The position numbers and the translations under genes were made by a program. Shown here piece by piece: positions 24,889 through 33,173 of a DNA stretch of 64,000 nt (its first letter is position 1; each line of letters begins with the position of its first letter). The stretch lies in NCBI RefSeq assembly GCF_013393325.1, contig NZ_QJRC01000098.1, forward strand, positions 124,001-188,000, written 5' to 3'. The notes below the pieces were generated by a model. The model was not told the DNA's origin and did not search any database. It worked only from the letters and a program-made list of their open reading frames with translations. This DNA is from Pseudomonas hunanensis. Its GTDB lineage: Bacteria > Pseudomonadota > Gammaproteobacteria > Pseudomonadales > Pseudomonadaceae.

Positions 24889-26997
24889 CTACCTGAACTG
24901 ATACGCCAACCCCGCCCCCGCATACCACGATCGCCCAGGCGCTGCCTCGTAATAACGCCCGTTGCTGTCGCCAACGATCACCGACCCCACATACTGCCGG
25001 TCGAACAGGTTGTCCAAACGCACCAGTTGATGGAACGTCCAGGGCCCAACGTGCTGTTCGAAACGCGTCCGCCAGTTGAATACGGCATACGCAGGTGCCG
25101 GTTTGGCGTTGTTGCTGTCGTCCACATACACCTTGCTGCGGTATTGCCCTTCTACCCCCATGCTGACCGACGGAACGGGTTTCCACACCAGCTCGCCATA
25201 CAGGTTGTCGAGCGGCACACCCGGCAGCCGGTTGCCACGTTCGATGGCCGAACTGACATCTTCGGCATAGCGCGCATCGGTGCGGGTGTACACCACCGTG
25301 GTCTGCCATTGCTCGCCCAGGTCACTCTGCAGGCTCGCCTCGAAACCGCGTCTTGTCGTGCGCCCTGCATTGCGATAACTGGTGCGGCCAGCCGTAGCGT
25401 TGGCAACGACGATTTCGTCATCGGTTTGAATTTCATACACCGCCGCATTCAAGCGCGTGCGTTCGCCCAGGCGATACTTCACACCCACTTCATACTGCAT
25501 GCTGGTGGCAGGTTTGAGCCCGAAGTTGAAACGTTCGACCTCGCCCGGCGCATAGGCCATTTCGGCCTGCGTGGGGGTTTCGAAACCTTTACCAACGCTT
25601 GCGTAGCCGCGCAGGTCGGGGGTGAACGCATACATCACCGACAGCGACGGGGTGGCCTGCTGGTACGTCTTCGAACCACTCGAATCACCGTTGGCCAGGT
25701 AATGGTCATCGACGCGCATTTTCATGGTGCTGTAGCGCAGCCCCAGTTCGCTGGTCCAGTTGCCGATTTCCCAGTGCGCCTGCAGGTAGGGGTCCAGGCT
25801 GGTGGCCGTGTCCTGCTCGTCGCGGCGCAGTTCGCCCTTGACGCCCAACTGGTCGCCGTTGAAGTTCTGGTAGCCGCGGCGGTCATCCGTGCTCTGGTCG
25901 TAATCGGCGCCGACGGTGAACGTGAGGTTACCGGGCACCTCGACAACCGGCTGGATCCAGCGCAGGGTGCCGCCGTGGAATTCGCGGTCGAAGTCAACGA
26001 CTCCGCCACCACGCTGCACGTTTGAAGGTGCTTTTTCTGATATGGACAGGTACTGCACAACACTGCGTCGCCCCGCGTACAGGTTGAACTGCAATGTGGC
26101 ATCACCGAAATAGCGCTCGTAGTTCATGCCCAGCTGTTGATGATCGATGCTTTTACGCGTGTTGTATTTCTCTGCCTCGACCGCGGTAGAACGAGGGTCG
26201 TGCTTGTAGGCATCCCACTTCTGCCCCAGCGGGTCCTGCGTGTCGTTCTGCTCCAGGCTGCTGTAGATCAGCGCCATGCGCGAGTCGTCGTCGGGCTTGA
26301 AATTGACCTTGGCGAACGTCTGGTCGCGGCGTGCGGCACTGTGGTCGCGGTAACCATCGGTGTCCATGCGCGAGGCATCCAGCACGAAACCGGCGTTGTC
26401 GTTACCGCCCTCGGCGGACAGGTGATTCTTGTTGAAGCCGTCACTGCCGAAACTGGTTTCAGCGCCAACGCGGGCCGGGCCCTGCCCGTCGCGGGTGAAC
26501 ATCTGGATCACGCCACCGGCGTTGCTGCCATACAACGTCGCAGCCGGGCCACGCAGCACCTCGATGCGCTCGGCCACGTCCAGGTTCAGCGTGGCTGCCT
26601 GCCCTTGCCCGTCGGGGGTACTGGCAGGAATACCATCGCTCAGCAACTTGATACCGCGCACACCGAACGCTGAACGGGCACCGTAGCCCCGTGAGGAAAT
26701 CTGCAGGTCCTGGGCATAGTTCTGCCGGTTCTGCACCACCAGGCCGGGCACCTTGCTCAGCACTTCCGACAGGTTGACGCCAAGCTGGCCATCAGTGCCG
26801 TGGGACAGGTCAACGGTATCGACCGAAAACGGCAGGTCAAAGCTACTGGTGGGCGCGTAGGCGCCGGTAACCACCAGCGGATCCATGACGACAACATCGG
26901 GCGAATGGGCCCTGGCAACGCTATTGGCGCTCATGCCACCTGCAAACAGCAGGGCCAGGCTTGTAGATGAGGGAACACGAAAAAGAAATCGATACAT
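24889..26997 (-). CDS. pqqU: TonB-dependent outer-membrane receptor, PqqU (YncD) type
   Basis: This receptor of about 702 residues has a signal sequence (SSTSLALLFAGGMSANSVARA), a plug domain with the shared segment VPGLVVQNRQNYAQDLQISS, and a 22-strand-type barrel ending YAGAGLAYQFR. The match to E. coli YncD is extended, including DGIPASTPDGQGQ and DNLFDRQYVGSVIV near the C-terminus. YncD was shown to import pyrroloquinoline quinone and renamed PqqU. PQQ uptake is therefore the best prediction. The ATG at 26997 follows a GGAAG site. It is convergent with the preceding amine cluster. Confidence 0.82.
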   Translation of the reverse strand: MYRFLFRVPSSTSLALLFAGGMSANSVARAHSPDVVVMDPLVVTGAYAPTSSFDLPFSVDTVDLSHGTDGQLGVNLSEVLSKVPGLVVQNRQNYAQDLQISSRGYGARSAFGVRGIKLLSDGIPASTPDGQGQAATLNLDVAERIEVLRGPAATLYGSNAGGVIQMFTRDGQGPARVGAETSFGSDGFNKNHLSAEGGNDNAGFVLDASRMDTDGYRDHSAARRDQTFAKVNFKPDDDSRMALIYSSLEQNDTQDPLGQKWDAYKHDPRSTAVEAEKYNTRKSIDHQQLGMNYERYFGDATLQFNLYAGRRSVVQYLSISEKAPSNVQRGGGVVDFDREFHGGTLRWIQPVVEVPGNLTFTVGADYDQSTDDRRGYQNFNGDQLGVKGELRRDEQDTATSLDPYLQAHWEIGNWTSELGLRYSTMKMRVDDHYLANGDSSGSKTYQQATPSLSVMYAFTPDLRGYASVGKGFETPTQAEMAYAPGEVERFNFGLKPATSMQYEVGVKYRLGERTRLNAAVYEIQTDDEIVVANATAGRTSYRNAGRTTRRGFEASLQSDLGEQWQTTVVYTRTDARYAEDVSSAIERGNRLPGVPLDNLYGELVWKPVPSVSMGVEGQYRSKVYVDDSNNAKPAPAYAVFNWRTRFEQHVGPWTFHQLVRLDNLFDRQYVGSVIVGDSNGRYYEAAPGRSWYAGAGLAYQFR

Positions 26998-27116
26998 GCG
27001 CAGCTTCCGGAAATTGCCGGTATTACACCAGACCAGCAGCGCCAGCGCGAACGCCATGACGGGCTAACGCTGGATTTCCTCTGGCAAGCTGTTGCGATTT
27101 TACTTACAGTGAAATA

Positions 27117-27132
27117 CTGTATGCACATACAG
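27117..27132. promoter_or_regulatory. LexA (SOS) box
   Basis: CTGTATGCACATACAG fits the CTGT-N8-ACAG consensus of gamma-proteobacterial LexA sites with both half-sites intact. It lies 19 bp before the GTG at 27151 and so should control the DUF1654-endonuclease operon. The pqqU gene starts 120 bp away on the other strand. Confidence 0.75.
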
Positions 27133-27150
27133 CAAAATAAGGAATTCCCT

Positions 27151-27393
27151 GTGTCCAGCACCGCCTCTGCCACCCCGAGCAGCTATGAACAGCTGGGTGT
27201 ACGCATCCAGAAGATCATCAACAGCCCCACCGCCCAGCGCAGCCGTGCGGCGCTGATCTTCCGCCTGGAACAGGAAAGCCCGGATGACTGGGAGACGCTG
27301 CTCGAGGAAATCGCCGAGAACGACAACGTCACCCTCGCTCACCGGGACGATGGCGGCGTGCAGATTTTCTGGACCGTGCCGAAGGAAGACTGA
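27151..27393 (+). CDS. DUF1654-family small protein, SOS-controlled
   Basis: This protein of about 80 residues contains YEQLGVRIQKIINSPTAQRSRAALIFRLEQESPDDWETLLEEIAENDNVTL and belongs to DUF1654, a pseudomonad family of unknown function. The GTG at 27151 with an AAGGAA site at 27139-27144 is chosen because upstream in-frame starts (27109, 27121) lie in the LexA box. It is followed after 6 bp by the endonuclease I gene, so the two form an operon under probable LexA control. Its function is not known. Confidence 0.75.
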   Translation: MSSTASATPSSYEQLGVRIQKIINSPTAQRSRAALIFRLEQESPDDWETLLEEIAENDNVTLAHRDDGGVQIFWTVPKED

Positions 27394-27399
27394 CCACGC

Positions 27400-28092
27400 A
27401 TGAGAGTTTCGCTTTTCGCTGCAACCTGCCTGCTGCTGACCGCCCCCTTTGTTCAAGCCGACGCCCCGCGTACCTTCCAGGAGGCCAAGAAGGTCGCCTG
27501 GAAGCTGTATGCGCCGCAATCGACCGAGTTTTATTGCGGTTGCAAATACAAGGGCAACAAGGTCGACCTGGCGTCCTGTGGCTATGCCCCGCGCAAGAAT
27601 GCCCTGCGCGCCTCGCGCATCGAATGGGAGCACATCGTACCGGCATGGCAGATCGGCCATCAGCGCCAGTGCTGGCAGGCCGGCGGGCGCAAGCAGTGCG
27701 CGCAGCATGACGACGTGTACAAGCGCGCCGAAGCTGACCTGCACAACCTGGTGCCCAGCATCGGCGAGGTCAACGGCGACCGCAGCAATTTCAGTTTCGG
27801 CTGGCTGCCCGAACAACGCGGGCAGTACGGCCGTTGCCTGACCCAGGTCGACTTCAAGGCCAAGAAGGTGATGCCGCGCCCTTCGATCCGCGGCATGATC
27901 GCGCGCACCTACTTCTACATGAGCCAGCAGTACAACCTGCGGTTGTCCAGCCAGGACCGCCAGCTGTTCGAGGCCTGGAACAAGACCTACCCGCCGCAAG
28001 CCTGGGAGCAGCAACGCAACCAGCGAGTGGCCTGCGTGATGGGGCGGGGCAACGCGTTTGTCGGGCCGGTCAACCTCAAGGCCTGTGGCTGA
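27400..28092 (+). CDS. endA: Periplasmic endonuclease I family nuclease
   Basis: This 230-residue exported nuclease has a signal peptide (VSLFAATCLLLTAPFVQA) and the endonuclease I core IEWEHIVPAWQIG near residue 74, where the His is the catalytic base. DLHNLVPSIGEVNGDRSNFSFGWL near residue 115 provides the metal-binding Asn. Paired cysteines suggest disulfides in the periplasm. It starts 6 bp after the DUF1654 gene and shares its LexA-boxed promoter, an uncommon arrangement for an extracytoplasmic nuclease. Length is in the family range. Confidence 0.88.
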   Translation: MRVSLFAATCLLLTAPFVQADAPRTFQEAKKVAWKLYAPQSTEFYCGCKYKGNKVDLASCGYAPRKNALRASRIEWEHIVPAWQIGHQRQCWQAGGRKQCAQHDDVYKRAEADLHNLVPSIGEVNGDRSNFSFGWLPEQRGQYGRCLTQVDFKAKKVMPRPSIRGMIARTYFYMSQQYNLRLSSQDRQLFEAWNKTYPPQAWEQQRNQRVACVMGRGNAFVGPVNLKACG

Positions 28093-28095
28093 GCC

Positions 28096-28521
28096 TCACA
28101 CCAGCGCCTGCAAGTAGGCGCTGGCTTCCCGATAGCGGGCCAGCCGCGCCAGGTCAGCGGGGCTTGGGCAGGGAATGCGTGAGAGGTCACTGTTGTCGGC
28201 CAGGTCGGCCAACTTGACGGTGCGCGCCAGCGGGTCATCGCCCAGGCGCACCACGAAGTCCTGGTAGGCCTCGCCCTCGCGGCGGCTTAGCGCCAGCAAC
28301 GCGGCAAGGATTTTCAGCGCGAAGCCCTCGCGCGCCAGGTCGGACAGGGTCAGCGGGGTATCTTCGATCACATCGTGAAGCACCGCGACAATCCGTTGCT
28401 CGGGCGTGGCAACCCGCATCATCACGCGTAACGGGTGGAGGATATAAGCCGCCCCACCCTTGTCGTACTGCCCTTCATGCGCCCTGGCGGCCACGGCAAT
28501 GGCCCGCTCCAGTGTAGACAT
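28096..28521 (-). CDS. HD-domain phosphohydrolase (small SpoT/MESH1-like)
   Basis: This 141-residue single HD domain has an early His in ARAHEGQYDKGGAAYILHPLRVM, the HD pair in AVLHDVIEDTPLTL, and a later Asp in KLADLADNSDLSRI. These are the metal ligands of the RelA/SpoT hydrolase and MESH1 group, which suggests hydrolysis of a nucleotide such as (p)ppGpp. No synthetase domain is present. The ATG at 28521 has a GGGAGG site. It is convergent with endA, with only 3 bp between stops. Confidence 0.78.
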   Translation of the reverse strand: MSTLERAIAVAARAHEGQYDKGGAAYILHPLRVMMRVATPEQRIVAVLHDVIEDTPLTLSDLAREGFALKILAALLALSRREGEAYQDFVVRLGDDPLARTVKLADLADNSDLSRIPCPSPADLARLARYREASAYLQALV

Positions 28522-28618
28522 GAGGCCCTCCCCGTCTGGCATCTCCCAACCCAAGCATAGCCAAACTTGTGTGAACAATGTCTAGTACAGGCCAGGCCGC
28601 CAACACTTCGGCATAGGC

Positions 28619-29188
28619 TTAGCGTGCTGCGCCGTGCTGAATGACCACCGAATCGGTACCCAGCTTGGCCATCACCTCGTCCCGGCGCGCCTGGGCCTCT
28701 TCGCGGGTCGGGAACGGCCCCATCAGCACCACCGGCTTGCCGTCGCGGTACTCCACCGAAGATGGGATGCCCTTCTCGATCAGCCGTGCGGTCATGTCGC
28801 TCAGCGCGCCCATGTTGGCGCCCTGCACCACTTCCACATCCCAACCCTGGGGCGCCGGCTGGTCGGCGAGCGCTTCGGCACGTCGCTGCAGGTCGGCACC
28901 GCCGCAAAGCTCGCGGATACGCAGGTTGTTGCCGGTGTCGTCGACGATGATGTCGTACTGGCCATCGCGCTTGATCGCCACATAGCTGCGATAGGCTTCG
29001 TATTGCCCGGCATCGTCCTTGCCGCGGACCTGGCCGCAAATGGTGCCCTGGGTGTCGATCCGTACGTTGCCGAACTTGGCAGTCTTGGGGTTGTGCAAGT
29101 GTTCGGCCACCTGCTTGTGCACGCCTTCGACCTCGTTCTCACAGCCCGCCAGGGCGAGCACTGCCATTACCACAGCCAGTTTGCGCAC
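28619..29188 (-). CDS. SPOR-domain lipoprotein
   Basis: This protein of about 189 residues starts at a GTG with a textbook GGAGG site at 29196-29200. The lipobox LALAGC places the lipidated Cys at residue 16. The C-terminal third (WDVEVVQGANMGALSDMTARLIEKGIPSSVEYRDGKPVVLMGPFPTREEAQARRDEV) is a SPOR domain, which binds denuded glycan strands at division sites. The middle segment is not recognised. An upstream extension to 29278 is rejected because it would bury the signal sequence. Confidence 0.78.
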   Translation of the reverse strand: MRKLAVVMAVLALAGCENEVEGVHKQVAEHLHNPKTAKFGNVRIDTQGTICGQVRGKDDAGQYEAYRSYVAIKRDGQYDIIVDDTGNNLRIRELCGGADLQRRAEALADQPAPQGWDVEVVQGANMGALSDMTARLIEKGIPSSVEYRDGKPVVLMGPFPTREEAQARRDEVMAKLGTDSVVIQHGAAR

Positions 29189-29287
29189 GCGTGTACCTCC
29201 AGATTCGAAGGGGCGGATTCTAGCATGGCGGGCCATACCCGAACCGCGACCAAACGTTACACGCTGCTTCGTGCGCAAATGAAAAAA

Positions 29288-29314
29288 GGGCGATCATTGC
29301 TGATCGCCCTTTTT
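29288..29314 (-). terminator. Intrinsic terminator after tRNA-Val copy 1
   Basis: A 9-bp stem (gggcgatca/tgatcgccc) with a 4-nt loop is flanked by A and T runs on both sides. It terminates the leftward tRNA-Val transcript and may act in both directions. Confidence 0.8.
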
Positions 29315-29319
29315 CGATT

Positions 29320-29396
29320 TGGTAGGCACAATTGGACTCGAACCAACGACCCCCACCATGTCAAGGTGGTGCTCTAACCAACTGAGCTATGTGCCT
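29320..29396 (-). tRNA. tRNA-Val (GAC), copy 1
   Basis: This 77-nt cloverleaf on the minus strand has the acceptor AGGCACA/TGTGCCT, D stem GCTC/GAGC, anticodon stem CCACC/GGTGG with loop TTGACAT (anticodon GAC), and T loop TTCGAGT. The 3' CCA is encoded. It is identical to the copy at 29564-29640. Confidence 0.95.
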
Positions 29397-29529
29397 GTCG
29401 TGTGGTGCGCATATTAGTGATCGAATGCGTACCTGTAAAGCTTTTTTTTGATAAAAATCAAAAACTTTCGGGGTTCGTGCACGAGGAGTCTATTTGCGAC
29501 TCGGGCCGGTCGCGAGCCCAATGAAAAAA

Positions 29530-29553
29530 GGGGTGACCCTTGCGGATCACCCC
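29530..29553 (-). terminator. Intrinsic terminator after tRNA-Val copy 2
   Basis: The stem ggggtga/tcacccc with a short interior is preceded by an A run, which becomes the T tract on the minus strand. It ends the transcript of the upstream tRNA copy, so the two tRNAs are separate units. Confidence 0.7.
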
Positions 29554-29563
29554 TTCTTCGATT

Positions 29564-29640
29564 TGGTAGGCACAATTGGACTCGAACCAACGACCCCCAC
29601 CATGTCAAGGTGGTGCTCTAACCAACTGAGCTATGTGCCT
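29564..29640 (-). tRNA. tRNA-Val (GAC), copy 2
   Basis: This is identical over all 77 nt to the copy at 29320-29396, with anticodon GAC and an encoded CCA. Flanking sequence, including the first bases upstream and downstream, is also partly shared, so the unit looks like a tandem duplication of tRNA plus terminator frame. Confidence 0.95.
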
Positions 29641-29842
29641 GTCGTGTGGTGCGCATTCTACGCATTCCAAAAACCCTGTCAACACTTTTTTTCGCGCTAA
29701 GCTACTGAATCTTAAACTCTTTATATAAGGACGGCCGACAAGCGCCCCGTAAAGGATTTTCACCAGACGACTAGCGGGTGTTTATTATTATTGATAGCAT
29801 CGGTACATTCGTTAAAAATATAAAACACGAGGTTCCTGCAGC

Positions 29843-31126
29843 ATGGCTAACACCCCCTACCCCCAGTCCTACTACGCCGCCTCGGCCAACCCGGTGCCGC
29901 CACGTCCGGCGCTGCAGGGTGAGGTGGAAACCGATGTATGCATCATCGGCGCCGGCTACACCGGCCTGTCCAGCGCCCTGTTCCTGCTCGAGAACGGCTT
30001 CAAGGTGAGCATCGTCGAAGCGGCCAAGGTCGGCTTCGGCGCGTCGGGCCGCAACGGCGGCCAGATCGTCAACAGCTATAGCCGCGACATCGACGTCATC
30101 GAACGCACCGTTGGCCCCAAGCAGGCGCAACTGCTGGGCCATATGGCCTTCGAAGGCGGCCGCATCATTCGTGAGCGCGTGGCCAAATACAACATCCAGT
30201 GCGACCTGAAAGACGGTGGCGTGTTCGCCGCCATCACCAGCAAGCAGATGGGCCACCTGGAGTCGCAAAAGCGCCTATGGGAACGTTTTGGCCACAATCA
30301 GCTGGAGCTGATGGACCAGAAGCGCATCCGCGAAGTGGTTGCCTGTGACAGTTACGTCGGCGGCATGCTCGACATGAGCGGCGGCCACATCCACCCATTG
30401 AACCTGGCCTTGGGCGAAGCGGCTGCAGTCGAGTCGCTGGGTGGCATCATCTATGAACAAACCCCGGCGGTACGCATCGAACGTGGTGCCAACCCGGTCG
30501 TTCACACCCCGCAGGGCAAAGTCCGCGCCAAGTTCATCATCGTTGCCGGCAACGCCTACCTGGGCAACCTGGTGCCAGAGCTGGCCGCCAAGTCCATGCC
30601 ATGCGGCACCCAGGTGATCACCACCGAGCCGCTGGGCGAAGAACTGGCACGCACCCTGCTGCCGCAGGACTACTGCGTCGAGGACTGCAACTACCTGCTG
30701 GACTACTACCGCCTGACCAGCGACAAGCGCCTGATCTTCGGCGGTGGCGTGGTGTACGGCGCGCGTGACCCGGCCAACATCGAGGCGATCATCCGTCCGA
30801 AGATGCTCAAGGCCTTCCCGCAGCTGAAGAACGTGAAGATCGATTACGCCTGGACCGGCAACTTCCTGCTGACCCTGTCGCGCCTGCCACAGGTTGGCCG
30901 TATCGGCGACAACATCTATTACTCGCAGGGTTGCTCGGGCCACGGCGTGACCTACACCCACCTGGCGGGCAAGGTACTGGCCGAAGCCCTGCGCGGCCAG
31001 GCGGAGCGTTTCGACGCCTTCGCCGGCCTGCCGCACTACCCGTTCCCGGGTGGCCAGATGCTGCGCGTGCCGTTCAGCGCCATCGGTGCCTGGTACTACA
31101 GCCTGCGCGATCGTCTGGGCTTCTGA
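29843..31126 (+). CDS. puuB: FAD-dependent gamma-glutamylputrescine oxidase (PuuB/PauB type)
   Basis: This 427-residue DAO-family enzyme has VCIIGAGYTGLSSALFLLENG near residue 33, GASGRNGGQIVNSYSRD and the C-terminal IYYSQGCSGHGVTYTHLAGKV. These features match gamma-glutamylputrescine oxidases of polyamine breakdown, which make an aldehyde, ammonia and H2O2. No PuuA, PuuC or PuuD gene is next to it, so it may be one of several scattered paralogues typical of pseudomonads. It diverges from the tRNA-Val genes. The 202 bp upstream are AT-rich with no recognised operator. Confidence 0.83.
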   Translation: MANTPYPQSYYAASANPVPPRPALQGEVETDVCIIGAGYTGLSSALFLLENGFKVSIVEAAKVGFGASGRNGGQIVNSYSRDIDVIERTVGPKQAQLLGHMAFEGGRIIRERVAKYNIQCDLKDGGVFAAITSKQMGHLESQKRLWERFGHNQLELMDQKRIREVVACDSYVGGMLDMSGGHIHPLNLALGEAAAVESLGGIIYEQTPAVRIERGANPVVHTPQGKVRAKFIIVAGNAYLGNLVPELAAKSMPCGTQVITTEPLGEELARTLLPQDYCVEDCNYLLDYYRLTSDKRLIFGGGVVYGARDPANIEAIIRPKMLKAFPQLKNVKIDYAWTGNFLLTLSRLPQVGRIGDNIYYSQGCSGHGVTYTHLAGKVLAEALRGQAERFDAFAGLPHYPFPGGQMLRVPFSAIGAWYYSLRDRLGF

Positions 31127-31141
31127 TGTAAACAGGCCTGA

Positions 31142-31227
31142 CCCTATCGCCGGCAAGCCTGCCCCCACAGGAACCGCACCATTTTCGAATGTGCAATTTC
31201 TGTGGGGCAGGCTTGTCGGCGATAGGG
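31142..31227. repeat. REP-type inverted repeat
   Basis: Arm 31142-31170 pairs with 31200-31227 with one mismatch and one extra base. It lies between the convergent puuB gene and the C39-like lipoprotein gene and probably also ends their transcripts. Confidence 0.8.
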
Positions 31228-31242
31228 CCGGTTCAGGCCATA

Positions 31243-31920
31243 TCATTTGTTCAGGCTATTCACCGCCTGTTTCGCTGCAACTTCCTGCCCCGCCTTGGCC
31301 AGCTCATCGGCAGCCATCAACCAGCGCTGGCGATCCACCTGGGCCGGCAATTGTCGCGGTGGCTGCACCAGCACCGCCCAGCTCCCCTGCTTCGCCCACG
31401 CCGAGGCAAACTCATCGAATGCCATCACCTGCCGCCGGTGCATGCCCGAGCGCAACAACACCCGCTGCTTGTAACGGTCATAACCGATCAGCACCGCATA
31501 ACGCGGCTCACCCCACCAGGCCGAACCTTCCTCGTAACGCAGCAGCACTGGGTTGCCCGCCGCCACTTGGGTCAACAGCGCGTCCAGTTGTTTGTCCAGC
31601 GGGTACACCACCATGCCGTAGTCCCGCGCCACGCGGGGGATACCGGTATCCAGCGCTTCGGCGCCCTGGGGCAGGTTCAACGGTTTGTCCAGAAGCCCCG
31701 GTGTGATCGGAGCCCCCTGTTGCGACAGCACGGCCGCCAGTGCCATAGCCCCGCTGTGGTTGGCGTTGCCACGGTAGAACGGCACGCTGCTGATCTCCAC
31801 TCGCTGAGGCAAGCCCTTGAGGTTGGCAGGCGGTGCGCTGGCACAACCGGCCAGGGTGGCAGCCATCAGACAGGCGGCCAGCAGCCGTCGGTAGGCGGTT
31901 TTGACGGAATGTTGCTCCAT
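31243..31920 (-). CDS. C39-like lipoprotein with degenerate catalytic site (PA2778-type)
   Basis: This lipoprotein of about 225 residues has lipobox TLAGC (Cys26) and a peptidase C39-like fold as in the PA2778 family. In that family the site usually reads Q-N6-CGPAAL. Here the corresponding segment is RGNANHSGAMAL, so the nucleophile Cys is Ser56 (codon AGC at 31753-31755) and the upstream Gln is absent. The usual catalytic His before YAVLIGYD is Arg (EPRYAVLIGYD). The fold otherwise looks intact, with a C-terminal helical tail. A non-enzymatic binding role is the simplest reading. Confidence 0.72.
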   Translation of the reverse strand: MEQHSVKTAYRRLLAACLMAATLAGCASAPPANLKGLPQRVEISSVPFYRGNANHSGAMALAAVLSQQGAPITPGLLDKPLNLPQGAEALDTGIPRVARDYGMVVYPLDKQLDALLTQVAAGNPVLLRYEEGSAWWGEPRYAVLIGYDRYKQRVLLRSGMHRRQVMAFDEFASAWAKQGSWAVLVQPPRQLPAQVDRQRWLMAADELAKAGQEVAAKQAVNSLNK

Positions 31921-32143
31921 GGACACTCGCTTGTTCCAACGCCAGGCAGGCAGCGCCCGGCTCTGGCCACCGATCATAGGTCCGACAGCGGCGCGGGTAT
32001 AGTCCGACAACGGCTTAGAGCGAATCGGCCCCAGAGATAGACCTTTGTTCGATGGAACGTCACAGGCGAAGGGCTAGACTAAAGCAGTGTCTGGAAGGCA
32101 AGCGCTGGCCAATCGAAGGCTTGCCGTAGAGATGGAGGCACAG

Positions 32144-32323
32144 ATGAGCCTGACCATGGCAATTCTCATGCTGGTAGGCATGTGGCTAAGCGTTGCAGCC
32201 GCCATGCTGTGGGGTGTACTGCGCATTGTGCGGCGTCATGCACAACATCACCACCTGCCACCGCAGCCCCTGGCCAAGCCACAGCCAATAAGGCGGGCGC
32301 GGCGGCATGCCGGGGTGCACTGA
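32144..32323 (+). CDS. Small single-span membrane protein
   Basis: This 59-residue protein has one hydrophobic helix (MAILMLVGMWLSVAAAMLWGV) followed by a basic, His/Pro-rich tail, so its N-terminus is likely out and the tail in the cytoplasm. The GGAGG site at 32134-32138 lies 5 bp before the ATG at 32144, which decides the start over the ATGs at 32087 and 32132. It stands alone between a C39-like gene and terC. Function unknown. Confidence 0.65.
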   Translation: MSLTMAILMLVGMWLSVAAAMLWGVLRIVRRHAQHHHLPPQPLAKPQPIRRARRHAGVH

Positions 32324-32341
32324 CCTCAAAATTTACTAAAG

Positions 32342-32390
32342 CCCATTCGCGGGCTTGCCGGCGAATGGGGCGCAATGCGCCCCGCTTTTA
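32342..32390. terminator. Double hairpin between convergent genes
   Basis: A 9-bp stem (cccattcgc/gcgaatggg) is followed by a second stem in ggggcgcaatgcgcccc and then a T-rich stretch. It sits between the 59-residue gene and terC, which are convergent, and looks like a REP-derived terminator. Confidence 0.55.
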
Positions 32391-32392
32391 TA

Positions 32393-33145
32393 TCAACCTT
32401 CAGCTGCCTCACGCTTCAAACGCGCCCGACGCGCCAGGATGTTGAGGATCTCGATAGCCGTCGAGAACGCCATGGCGGCATACACATAACCCTTCGGTAC
32501 ATGAGCGCCAAACCCTTCGGCGATCAGCGTCATACCGATCATGATCAGGAAGCCCAGGGCCAGCATCACGACGGTCGGGTTGTCGTTGATGAAGTTGGCC
32601 AGCGGGTCGGCGGCCACCATCATTACGATCACCGCAGTGATCACGGCAATGATCATGATCGGCAGGTGCTCGGTCATACCCACGGCGGTGATGATGCTGT
32701 CGACCGAGAAAACGATGTCCAGCAGCAGGATCTGGAAGATTGCCGCAGCAAAGCCCAGGGTAACGGTCGAGCCAACCTTGGCTTCTTCCTTGGCACCGTG
32801 CGGGTCGACGCTTTCGTGAATCTCCTTGGTCGCCTTCCACAGCAGGAACAGGCCACCGGCAATCAGGATCACATCCTTCCACGAGAAGGCGTTGCCGAAC
32901 ACTTCGAACACCGGGTCGGTCAACTGGACGATCCAGGCCACCGTGCTGAGCAAGGCCAGGCGCATGACCAAGGCCATGCTGATACCGATACGCCGTGCCT
33001 TGGAGCGGTACTCCACCGGCAGCTTGTTGGTCAGGATCGAGATGAAGATCAGGTTGTCGATACCCAGTACAACTTCCATGGCCACCAGCGTAGCCAGGGC
33101 AACCCAGGCGGTAGGGCTAGCGGCGAGTTCCAGCAAATATTCCAT
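32393..33145 (-). CDS. TerC-family integral membrane protein
   Basis: This 250-residue protein has about seven membrane spans. The TerC signature acids lie in EVVLGIDNLIFISILTNKLP near residue 24 and LLLDIVFSVDSIITAVGMTEH near residue 140. TerC proteins are linked to manganese efflux and to metalation of exported proteins, though the original name came from tellurite resistance. No tellurite genes are nearby. The AGGATC site precedes the ATG at 33145. A lipoprotein gene lies 28 bp upstream on the same strand, so they may be cotranscribed. Confidence 0.85.
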   Translation of the reverse strand: MEYLLELAASPTAWVALATLVAMEVVLGIDNLIFISILTNKLPVEYRSKARRIGISMALVMRLALLSTVAWIVQLTDPVFEVFGNAFSWKDVILIAGGLFLLWKATKEIHESVDPHGAKEEAKVGSTVTLGFAAAIFQILLLDIVFSVDSIITAVGMTEHLPIMIIAVITAVIVMMVAADPLANFINDNPTVVMLALGFLIMIGMTLIAEGFGAHVPKGYVYAAMAFSTAIEILNILARRARLKREAAEG

Positions 33146-33173
33146 TGTTCAGATCCTGCAGCGGCGGTTGGGG

